Positions 28,656-35,485 of a stretch of DNA of 64,000 bases are shown here, in pieces. Source of the DNA: Methylorubrum thiocyanatum (GTDB lineage Bacteria; Pseudomonadota; Alphaproteobacteria; Rhizobiales; Beijerinckiaceae); assembly GCA_014138645.1 (NCBI GenBank), contig JACJIB010000001.1, forward strand, positions 248,001-312,000. Reading direction: 5' to 3'. The translations under genes and the position numbers were made by a program. How positions within the stretch are numbered: the stretch's first letter is position 1; every line of letters starts with the position of its first letter. A model generated the notes under the pieces. That model was not told the DNA's origin, searched no databases, and saw only the letters and a list, made by a program, of their open reading frames with translations.

Positions 28656-29189
28656 TCAGGAACGGCCGGGCAGCGGCTCGGCCAGCAGGCGGTTCTTCAC
28701 GATCCAGCGCGCGGCGTGGGACCAGTCGTCGTCGGTGTTGGCTCTTATCACGACCTGGCCCTGGCGCACGACCTGGCCGGACTCGGCATTCGCGATGGTG
28801 ACGACGAGGCTGAACAGCTGGTTGGCGCCCTTGTCGGCGAAGGTGGTGACGGCGAGTTCCGCCCCGAGCGCCTTGGCGATCGGACCGGTGCAGCCGTTGC
28901 ACTTGTAGAGCGGACTCTCCTTGCGGATCTCCGCGGCCTGGGGGCCGAGATCGACGCTCTCCAGCCCACCCTTCTCGGCAAGTTGCTGGCGCAGCACCTC
29001 GGTAACGAGATCGAGGCGCTTCTGGTCGGCCGGGAGCGGCTTGCGGCCATAGGCCAGCGTCGGGTCGTTCACCTCCGCCGGAAAGATCGCCGCCTTGCGC
29101 GCCGCCTCTTCGCCCAGGGCCGTGCCGCTCGCGACGGACAGGAGAGCAAGGGCGGGCAGGAGAGCACGAAGCCGGGCGCGAAGTCGCAT
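28656..29189 (-). CDS. Exported DUF2380-family protein
   Basis: This 177-residue exported protein has a signal peptide (MRLRARLRALLPALALLSVASG). The domain has AAIFPAEVNDPTLAYG near its start, a CNGC pair in YKCNGCTGPIAKALGA, and AVTTFADKGANQLFSLVVTI. It ends in a tryptophan-containing helix SHAARWIVKNRLL. DUF2380 proteins are often encoded near PQQ-alcohol dehydrogenase transporters, matching its position head-to-head with lutA. It is also the first gene of the mfnB operon. The function is unknown. Confidence 0.8.
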   Translation of the reverse strand: MRLRARLRALLPALALLSVASGTALGEEAARKAAIFPAEVNDPTLAYGRKPLPADQKRLDLVTEVLRQQLAEKGGLESVDLGPQAAEIRKESPLYKCNGCTGPIAKALGAELAVTTFADKGANQLFSLVVTIANAESGQVVRQGQVVIRANTDDDWSHAARWIVKNRLLAEPLPGRS

Positions 29190-29354
29190 GGGGTCGGAGC
29201 CTGGGACGGGCGCGGTGCCGCGCGGACCGACTCTAACTTGGTGTTCCGGAGGATTTGGCAACCGTCGGCGCACCTGTTCCCGATGCGAGGCGCTCTGTTC
29301 GGGAATCGCGACCGGGCGCGAAGCGGCGATGGCGTGAGGGCGCCGCGAGGCCGT

Positions 29355-29374
29355 AATCTTATGAAAATCTTATG
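29355..29374 (+). promoter_or_regulatory. Direct repeat upstream of lutA, candidate regulator site
   Basis: Two exact copies of AATCTTATG start 11 bases apart, one helical turn, at 29355-29363 and 29366-29374. They lie in an AT-rich stretch about 48 bases before the lutA start and about 165 bases ahead of the divergent DUF2380 gene. Such spacing is typical of tandem sites for winged-helix response regulators. The binding protein is unknown. Confidence 0.55.
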
Positions 29375-29421
29375 CTTCTTTCGTTGAGGCGGGTGGCAAG
29401 ATGTTGCTAGCGTGCCGGGCA

Positions 29422-30678
29422 ATGCGTTCGTCCGTCCCGCTCCTCTTCGCCGCCGGTCTCGTGACCGGCCTGACCGCGGCCCTCACCGTTCCCGGGCAGG
29501 CTCAGGAGCCCAAGGCGGCCACCGGCGCGCCGCAGCCGGGCTCGCCCGTCGCCGAGGCGCCGGTTCCCGGTTCCGAGACCCGCATCGCTGTGCTCTACCG
29601 CCCGGTGCCGGCCCCGTCCTCCTACGACGCCGAGGCCGATCCCGAGGATCTCGGGGTCGCGGGCGCACGCATGGCGGTGAAGGACAACAACACCACCGGC
29701 CGCTTCACCAAACAGACCTTCGCCCTGGACGAGGTCGCCCTCGAAGAGGGGCAGAATCCGGTCGAAGCCGCCAAGGCGTTGGCGGACAAGGGGGTGAGGT
29801 TCTTCGTGCTGGCCCTGCCTGCCTCCGAGGTGCTGGCAGTGTCCGACGCGCTGAAGGACACGGGTGCCGTCGTGCTCAATGCCGGCGCGCCGGACGACCG
29901 GCTGCGCGGGGCCGATTGCCGCGCCAACCTGTTCCACGTGCTGCCGAGCCGCGCCATGCAGACGGATGCGCTGGCGCAGTACCTGACGCTGATGCGCTGG
30001 CGGAAGGTGTTTCTGATCACCGGCCCGACCGAGCGCGACAAGGCCTATGCCGACGCGATGCGCAATTCCGCCCGCAAGTTCGGCCTCAAGATCACCGCGG
30101 AGAAGCCCTGGACCTTCGGCCCCCTGGCGAAGGCCCGCGGCGACACGCCGACCCGGGCCGAGGCGATGGTGTTCACCCGCGGGCTCGACTACGACATGGC
30201 CGTAGTCGCCGACGAGGAGGGGGACTGGGGCGATTACGTCTCGTTCCGCACCGTCGATCCGCGCCCCGTGGCCGGCACCCAGGGGCTGATCGCCACCACG
30301 TGGCACCCGACGCTGGAGACCTGGGGCGCGGCCCAGGCGCAGAACCGCTTCCGGCGGCTCGCCGGCCGCCTGATGCGCCCGCTCGACTACCAGGTCTGGG
30401 CGGCTGTGCGCACGGTCGGCGAGGCGGCGACGCAGACGCGCAGCACCGATCCGGCGGTGCTCGCGGCCCATCTGGTGAAGCCCGACTTCTCGCTGCCGGC
30501 CTACAAGGGCGTCTCGCTGACCTACCGGCCCTGGGATCATCAGCTGCGCCAGCCGATCATCGTGGTGCAGCCCAAGGCGATGGTCTCGGTGGCGCCCGAG
30601 CAGGGCTTCATTCACCAGCGCACGCCGCTCGACACCCTCGGCGCCGACGAGCCGGAGACGGCGTGCAAGTTGCGGTGA
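29422..30678 (+). CDS. lutA: LutA, periplasmic binding protein of lanthanide ABC transporter
   Basis: LutA is the periplasmic substrate-binding protein of the lanthanide-uptake ABC system. The 418-residue product starts with a signal peptide (MRSSVPLLFAAGLVTG...) and is a type I periplasmic-binding fold: RIAVLYRPVPAPSS, a stretch with MAVKDNNTTGRFTK, VVLNAGAPDDRLRG, VFLITGPTERDKAYADAM and DYQVWAAVRTVGEAATQT. The family is that of binding proteins associated with PQQ-dependent alcohol dehydrogenase systems. M. extorquens genetics supports the lut assignment. The ATG at 29422 is chosen over 29401 because the signal peptide begins there. Confidence 0.88.
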   Translation: MRSSVPLLFAAGLVTGLTAALTVPGQAQEPKAATGAPQPGSPVAEAPVPGSETRIAVLYRPVPAPSSYDAEADPEDLGVAGARMAVKDNNTTGRFTKQTFALDEVALEEGQNPVEAAKALADKGVRFFVLALPASEVLAVSDALKDTGAVVLNAGAPDDRLRGADCRANLFHVLPSRAMQTDALAQYLTLMRWRKVFLITGPTERDKAYADAMRNSARKFGLKITAEKPWTFGPLAKARGDTPTRAEAMVFTRGLDYDMAVVADEEGDWGDYVSFRTVDPRPVAGTQGLIATTWHPTLETWGAAQAQNRFRRLAGRLMRPLDYQVWAAVRTVGEAATQTRSTDPAVLAAHLVKPDFSLPAYKGVSLTYRPWDHQLRQPIIVVQPKAMVSVAPEQGFIHQRTPLDTLGADEPETACKLR

Positions 30679-30856
30679 CCGCCATCCCGGGCCGATCTGA
30701 AGTCGGAGCGGGGACGATGCGGCAATCGACCGCCCGGCCAGCCGCCGCTCTTCACCCGTTTTTTCTTTGAGCGGTGCGGCCTTGAGGGCCATGTCGCTGC
30801 AACCGATTTCGACGCGGGCGCGCGAAGACGCGCCGGAGACGACAGGGAGGACGCCG

Positions 30857-31843
30857 ATGGTCGCTCGCTTGAGGGCGGGGCTGGGTTGTGCGGTAGCGGC
30901 CGGCGCTTGGTTCAGCATGCTCGGAACGGCGCAGGCCTTCACCGCCTACGTCACCAACGAGAAGGCCAACACCGTCTCGGTGATCGATACCGCGACCATG
31001 GCGGTGACCGCGACCTGGAAGGTCGGGCGGCGCCCCCGCGGCGTGACCCTGTCCAAGGACGACAAGGAACTGTTCGTCTGCGCCAGCGACGACGACCGCA
31101 TCGACGTGCTCGACACGGCGACCGGCAAGGTGGTGCGCTCGCTGCGCTCGGGGCCGGATCCGGAGCAGTTCATCCTCGATCAGAGCGGCAACCCGCTCTA
31201 CGTCGCCAACGAGGATGACAGCCAGGTCACCATTCTCGACATCGAGAAGAACAAGGTGTTGGCCGAGGTGCCGGTGGGCGTCGAGCCCGAGGGCATGGGC
31301 CTGTCGCCGGACGGCAAGGTTCTCGTGAACACCTCCGAGACCACCAACATGGCCCACTTCATCGACACCAAGACCTTCGAGGTGATCGACAACGTGCTGG
31401 TCGATGCCCGGCCGCGCTTCGCCGAGTTCTCGGCGGACGGCAAGTTCCTCTGGGTCTCGGCGGAGGTCGGCGGCACGGTCTCGGTGATCGATGTCGCCAC
31501 CCGCAAGGTCATCAAGAAGATCACCTTCAAGATCCCGAGCGTCACCGACGAGCAGATCCAGCCCGTCGGCGTGCGCCTGACCAAGGACGGTTCCAAGGCC
31601 TTCGTGGCGCTCGGGCCGGCCAACCGCGTGGCGGTGGTCGATGCCAAGACCTACGAGGTGCAGAAGTATCTGCCCGTGGGCCAGCGCGTCTGGCAGCTCG
31701 CCTTCACGCCCGACGAGAAGCAGCTCTTCACCACCAACGGCACTTCCAACGACGTCTCGGTGATCGACGTCGAGGGGCTGAAGGTGGTCAAGAGCATCCC
31801 GGTCGGGCTGCTGCCCTGGGGCGTGGCGATCTCGAAGAAATAA
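30857..31843 (+). CDS. lutB: LutB, exported YVTN beta-propeller
   Basis: This 328-residue exported protein is a YVTN-type beta-propeller: FTAYVTNEKANTVSVIDTA, ELFVCASDDDRIDVLDTA, PLYVANEDDSQVTILDIE, FLWVSAEVGGTVSVIDVA and LFTTNGTSNDVSVIDVE are successive blades. The signal sequence GAWFSMLGTAQA precedes it. It is the family described as PQQ-dependent catabolism-associated propeller. The ATG at 30857 has CAGGGAGG upstream; an earlier in-frame ATG lacks one. The 178 bases after lutA have no gene. Its role in lanthanide transport is periplasmic and undefined. Confidence 0.85.
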   Translation: MVARLRAGLGCAVAAGAWFSMLGTAQAFTAYVTNEKANTVSVIDTATMAVTATWKVGRRPRGVTLSKDDKELFVCASDDDRIDVLDTATGKVVRSLRSGPDPEQFILDQSGNPLYVANEDDSQVTILDIEKNKVLAEVPVGVEPEGMGLSPDGKVLVNTSETTNMAHFIDTKTFEVIDNVLVDARPRFAEFSADGKFLWVSAEVGGTVSVIDVATRKVIKKITFKIPSVTDEQIQPVGVRLTKDGSKAFVALGPANRVAVVDAKTYEVQKYLPVGQRVWQLAFTPDEKQLFTTNGTSNDVSVIDVEGLKVVKSIPVGLLPWGVAISKK

Positions 31844-31931
31844 GCCCAATTCGCCGGCCAAGGCCTCGTCCCGAAAGGGGGCGGCTTTCGGACAATGGGC
31901 GATGCAAGAACAAGAATCCGGAGGAAGCGAC

Positions 31932-32366
31932 ATGAAGTGGACGACGCGCCTCGGCCTTGCCGCCGCGGCCCTGATGCTCGCCGGTGCCCCGGCGGGCGCC
32001 CTCGACCTCACCAAGAAGCGGCAGAACCTGCCCGATCTCGTCCTCGGCAACGAGGAGGGCAACGACTTCGTGGTCGAGAACAAGGATATCGAGCTGGAGG
32101 CCGGCAAGGCCTACCGCCTGCGCATCGTCGCCAAGGGACGGCAGGAATACAAGTTCTACGCGCCCGAGTTCTTCCGCTACATCTGGTTCAACCAGATCGT
32201 GATCGAGCACAAGGAGATCCACGGCGGCGGCCCGCCCGACCATCTCGAATTCGACGATCCCGGCGAGATCGCCATCGAGTTCGTCGCCATCAAGCCGGGT
32301 GCCTACAAGTGGTACGCGCAAGGGCTTGAGGAAAAGGGGATGGCCGGCACGATTACGGTGAAGTGA
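31932..32366 (+). CDS. lutC: LutC, exported cupredoxin-like protein
   Basis: This 144-residue exported protein has a beta-sandwich resembling cupredoxins: KDIELEAGKAYRLRIVAKG, FFRYIWFNQIVIEHKEIHGG, and a C-terminal IKPGAYKWYAQGLEEKGM. The usual copper-ligand cysteine between the last two strands is missing; candidates for metal binding are the carboxylate-rich HLEFDDPGE and two His residues. In a lanthanide cluster this could mean a re-purposed oxygen-ligand site. The ATG at 31932 has GGAGGAAG upstream. lutD follows at once. Confidence 0.82.
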   Translation: MKWTTRLGLAAAALMLAGAPAGALDLTKKRQNLPDLVLGNEEGNDFVVENKDIELEAGKAYRLRIVAKGRQEYKFYAPEFFRYIWFNQIVIEHKEIHGGGPPDHLEFDDPGEIAIEFVAIKPGAYKWYAQGLEEKGMAGTITVK

Positions 32367-32374
32367 GCTTGATC

Positions 32375-32626
32375 ATGCGCAACGGCTTCATCCTGCACGC
32401 GGCGGCTTTCCTCATCCTCCTCGCCGCACCCGCGCTGGCCGACGACAAGGCGGCCTGCGCCGAGGGCATCGCCACGGTGAAGGCGCAAGCCGAAACGCTC
32501 GCGCCGGATGCCGTCCCGCAGAAGTTCAAGCGCGCGCTGAAGATCGCCGAGCGCGAGCAGGGCGAGGGCGAGTTCGACGAGTGCCTGGAGGCTCTCGACG
32601 ACGCGAAGCGGGCACTGCCGAAATGA
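32375..32626 (+). CDS. lutD: LutD, small exported two-Cys protein
   Basis: This 83-residue exported protein has the signal MRNGFILHAAAFLILLAAPALA. The mature 60-residue part is a pair of helices with two cysteines, CAEGIATVKAQAE and GEGEFDECLEALDD, and ends AKRALPK. A second protein with the same pattern lies beyond lanM at 38938. A GTG at 32363 overlapping the lutC stop is an alternative start but the signal peptide argues for the ATG. It overlaps lutE by four bases. Function unknown. Confidence 0.78.
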   Translation: MRNGFILHAAAFLILLAAPALADDKAACAEGIATVKAQAETLAPDAVPQKFKRALKIAEREQGEGEFDECLEALDDAKRALPK

Positions 32627-33372
32627 GCGCGGCTCTCGACGTCGCCGGCGTCAGCCACCGTTTCGGCCAGCGCGCGGCGCTCTCCGACGTGTCGCTGACG
32701 GTGGAGCGCGGGCACTTCATGGCCTTGCTCGGACCCAACGGTGCGGGCAAGACCACGCTGTTCTCGGTGATCACCCGGCTCTACAACAACCAGGAGGGCC
32801 GGGTCTCGATCCTCGGCCATCCCCTCGACCGTGAGCCGTCGAGGGCGCTGGCCGGCCTCGGCGTGGTGTTCCAGGCGCGCACCCTCGATACCGATCTCAC
32901 CGTCGCGCAGAACCTGCACTACCACGCCAGCCTGCACGGCATCGGCCGGGCGGCGGCGCGGGCCCGCATCGAGGCTCTGCTCGCCCGCGTCGGCCTCGCC
33001 GAGCGGCGCGACGACAAGATCCGGACGCTCTCCGGCGGCCAGTCGCGGCGCATCGAGATCGCCCGCTCGCTGATCCACGCGCCGCGCCTGCTGCTGCTCG
33101 ACGAGCCGACCGTCGGCCTCGATCTCGAATCGCGCGCCGACATCGTCGCCATCGTCCGCGCCCTGGTGCGGGAGGAGGGCCTGTCGGTGCTGTGGGCGAC
33201 CCACATCTTCGAGGAGATTTCTCCCGAGGACGACGCCGTGGTGCTCCACAAGGGCCGCATCGTCGCCCGCGGCCGGGCCGGTGAGATCGGTGGGCCCGGC
33301 GAGAGCCTGGAAGACGCCTTCCGCCGCCTCGTCGCCGCGCCCGACAAGCGCACCGTGAGGTCCGCCGCATGA
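32623..33372 (+). CDS. lutE: LutE, ABC transporter ATPase
   Basis: LutE is the ATP-binding subunit of the lanthanide ABC transporter. The 249 residues contain Walker [13 protein letters not shown], the Q-loop region GVVFQARTLDTDLTVAQN, the signature LSGGQSRRIEIARSL, Walker B RLLLLDEPTVGLD and the switch ATHIFEE. It is closest to ATPases of PQQ-alcohol-dehydrogenase-linked ABC exporters or importers. It starts four bases inside lutD and is followed after 10 bases by its permease. Confidence 0.92.
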   Translation: MSAALDVAGVSHRFGQRAALSDVSLTVERGHFMALLGPNGAGKTTLFSVITRLYNNQEGRVSILGHPLDREPSRALAGLGVVFQARTLDTDLTVAQNLHYHASLHGIGRAAARARIEALLARVGLAERRDDKIRTLSGGQSRRIEIARSLIHAPRLLLLDEPTVGLDLESRADIVAIVRALVREEGLSVLWATHIFEEISPEDDAVVLHKGRIVARGRAGEIGGPGESLEDAFRRLVAAPDKRTVRSAA

Positions 33373-33382
33373 GTTCCCTGAC

Positions 33383-34264
33383 ATGAGCGCGTCCTCGAAC
33401 CCCACCGCGGCGAGCCCGGTGAAATCCGTACCCCATGCGGGCCGGCTCGACGCGGTCGGCTACCTCATCGCGCTCGCCGGCATCGTGCGCCGCGAGTTGC
33501 TGCGCTTCTTCCACCAGAAGGAGCGCTTCTTCTCGGCGATGGTGCGCCCGCTGGTCTGGCTGTTCATCTTCGCGGCGGGCTTTCGCAACACGCTCGGCAC
33601 CTCGATCACGCCGCCCTACGAGACCTACGTGCTCTACGAGGCCTACGTGATCCCGGGGCTGGCCGTGATGATCCAGCTCTTCAATGGCATGCAGTCCTCG
33701 CTCTCGATGGTCTACGACCGCGAGGTCGGCTCGATGAAGGTGCTGCTCACCTCGCCCTATCCGCGCTGGACGCTGCTGCTCGCCAAGCTGGTGGCCGGCG
33801 TCAGCGTCTCGATCGTCCAGGCCTATGCGTTCCTGGCCATCGCGTGGTTCTGGGACACGGGCATTCCGCCCGTCGGCTACCTCGCCGCCCTGCCGGCCTT
33901 CCTGGCCTCGGGGCTGATGCTCGGAGCCATCGGCCTGTTCCTGTCCTCGCTGGTGCGGCAGCTCGAGAACTTCGCGAGCGTCATGAATTTCGTGATCTTC
34001 CCGATGTTCTTTGCCTCTTCTGCCCTATATCCGCTCTGGCAGGTTCGGGCATCGAGCGAGTGGCTCTACCTGATCTGTCAGGCCAACCCGTTCACCCACG
34101 CGGTCGAGCTGGTGCGGTTCGCCCTCTACGGGCGTTTCGAGCCGGTCGCCTGCGCCGTCGTGGTCGGCACCGGCCTCCTGTTCTTCACCCTCGCCGTGAT
34201 CGCCTACGATCCGGGCCGCGGCATCATGGCCCGGCGCGGCGGACCGGCCGGCGAAGCCGCCTGA
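33383..34264 (+). CDS. lutF: LutF, ABC transporter permease
   Basis: This 293-residue permease of the ABC-2 family has about six hydrophobic segments after a cytoplasmic N-terminus of about 40 residues: PLVWLFIFAAGFRN, PGLAVMIQLFNGMQSS, SIVQAYAFLAIAWFWD, ALPAFLASGLMLGAIGLFLS, MNFVIFPMFFASSALYPL and VVVGTGLLFFTLAVIAYD. REVGSMKVLLTSPYPRW is the coupling-type motif of these permeases. The family usually exports, whereas the lut system is thought to import lanthanides, so the direction of transport is uncertain. Confidence 0.88.
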   Translation: MSASSNPTAASPVKSVPHAGRLDAVGYLIALAGIVRRELLRFFHQKERFFSAMVRPLVWLFIFAAGFRNTLGTSITPPYETYVLYEAYVIPGLAVMIQLFNGMQSSLSMVYDREVGSMKVLLTSPYPRWTLLLAKLVAGVSVSIVQAYAFLAIAWFWDTGIPPVGYLAALPAFLASGLMLGAIGLFLSSLVRQLENFASVMNFVIFPMFFASSALYPLWQVRASSEWLYLICQANPFTHAVELVRFALYGRFEPVACAVVVGTGLLFFTLAVIAYDPGRGIMARRGGPAGEAA

Positions 34265-34275
34265 GAGAGCCTCCC

Positions 34276-34905
34276 ATGATTCGTCGCTCCGTTCGTGCCC
34301 CGCTTTGTCTCGCCCTCGTCCTCGCGACGGGGCCGGTGCTGGCGCAGCCCAAGACCGATCCCGACTGGCCCTGCGCCCAGCGCAAGGTGACGACCCTGGG
34401 CTACGGCTCGTTCTGGACCGGGCCCGATCTTGCCGAGGCCGGCGAGTGGGGCAACGACCGCGAGGCGGCCCAGCTCGCCCGCAAGCTCGCCTCCCGCCGC
34501 ACCGAGCTGCGCGAGGCCGACACCCTGCTCGACGAATTCACGGAGAAGCTCGACCCGGCCGAGAAGGGCAAGCGGCTCACCCGCGTCTTCGCCGGGGTGT
34601 TCGAGATCATCAACGGCGAGCGCAACACCGTCATGAGCGGGATCAGCCGCTACGCGCAGGGCCAGCGCCGGCTCGCCGAGCGCATCCGCGACGAGGCGGA
34701 CAAGGTGAGCGAACTCAAGGACAGCCCGGATTCCGATTCCACCAAGGTCGCCTCCAAGGAGGCCGCGGATCTGGAAAGCCAGTTCAACTGGGATCGCCGT
34801 ATCTTCGACGAGCGCAACCAGTCGGTCTCCTACGTCTGCGAGGTGCCGACGATTCTGGAACAGCGCCTGGGCGAGATCGCCCGCCGCATCCAGACCCGCC
34901 TCTGA
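34276..34905 (+). CDS. lutG: LutG, exported protein of unknown function
   Basis: This 209-residue exported protein has a signal peptide (MIRRSVRAPLCLALVLATG...LA) and then PKTDPDWPCAQRKVTTLGYG. The rest is mostly charged helix with long heptad-like stretches (LARKLASRRTELREADTLLDEF, FEIINGERNTVMSGISRYAQ), and a second Cys, VSYVCEVPT. It looks like a helical bundle or coiled-coil periplasmic protein. It is the last gene of the lutA-G run, 580 bases ahead of lutH. I know no enzymatic motif in it. Confidence 0.8.
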   Translation: MIRRSVRAPLCLALVLATGPVLAQPKTDPDWPCAQRKVTTLGYGSFWTGPDLAEAGEWGNDREAAQLARKLASRRTELREADTLLDEFTEKLDPAEKGKRLTRVFAGVFEIINGERNTVMSGISRYAQGQRRLAERIRDEADKVSELKDSPDSDSTKVASKEAADLESQFNWDRRIFDERNQSVSYVCEVPTILEQRLGEIARRIQTRL

Positions 34906-35485
34906 GGCGGCGTCCACTCGACGCCGGCGGATCCCGTCCCGTCGGGATTCGCCGGGTGCCTCGCGACGCCGCGATGCCGCCGAAGGTTTGGCGCCCCTCG
35001 TGCAGGGTGCATGGCACGGCTGGCGAGCGCATCGGATGCGCCGGGACATGACTCCATCGGCGGCGATGGCGTCCGGTGCCTCGGATCGAACGGTTTCCTC
35101 TCGCGACCCGACCGTCATGGTCAGTTGATCGCGCAGCGGTCGGGCGAAGCACTCTGCGGTCACGCTCCCTGGCTTCCGGTCGGACCCGGCTGCCTCGGAC
35201 GTCGCGCCCCGGGCGATCCCTGCAAGCCTTGCCGGGTAAGGGGTAGCTATCGGGCAAGGCCTTGCCGATTTATCCCGAGATAGTCTGCTTCTTTGTCCGT
35301 AAGTGACTGATCTGGCGACAGAAATATGTTGCCGTAACACCACGCGTCGGCTGGAAGCTTGAGCGTCTCATCATAATTGAACCTGTAGAAGCGCGACGGT
35401 CATTGTCGCAGCCCCCAACCTTCAGCAACATCCGGCAACGGTCCCGCTTCAAGGGTCCGCAAGCACGAACGATAAGGGCTGGGGA
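34906..35485. promoter_or_regulatory. lutG-lutH intergenic region with palindromes
   Basis: This 580-base gap has no convincing gene. A stem CGGCGGATCCCG...CGGGATTCGCCG lies shortly after lutG, but no T run follows it. A 14-base perfect palindrome, GGCAAGGCCTTGCC, is at 35253-35266, with a related CAAGCCTTGCCGGG 30 bases upstream. Bases 35267-35480 are clearly AT-richer than the genes and include an inverted repeat GCGAC/GTCGC at 35393-35409. The lutH promoter and regulator site should be here. Confidence 0.55.
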
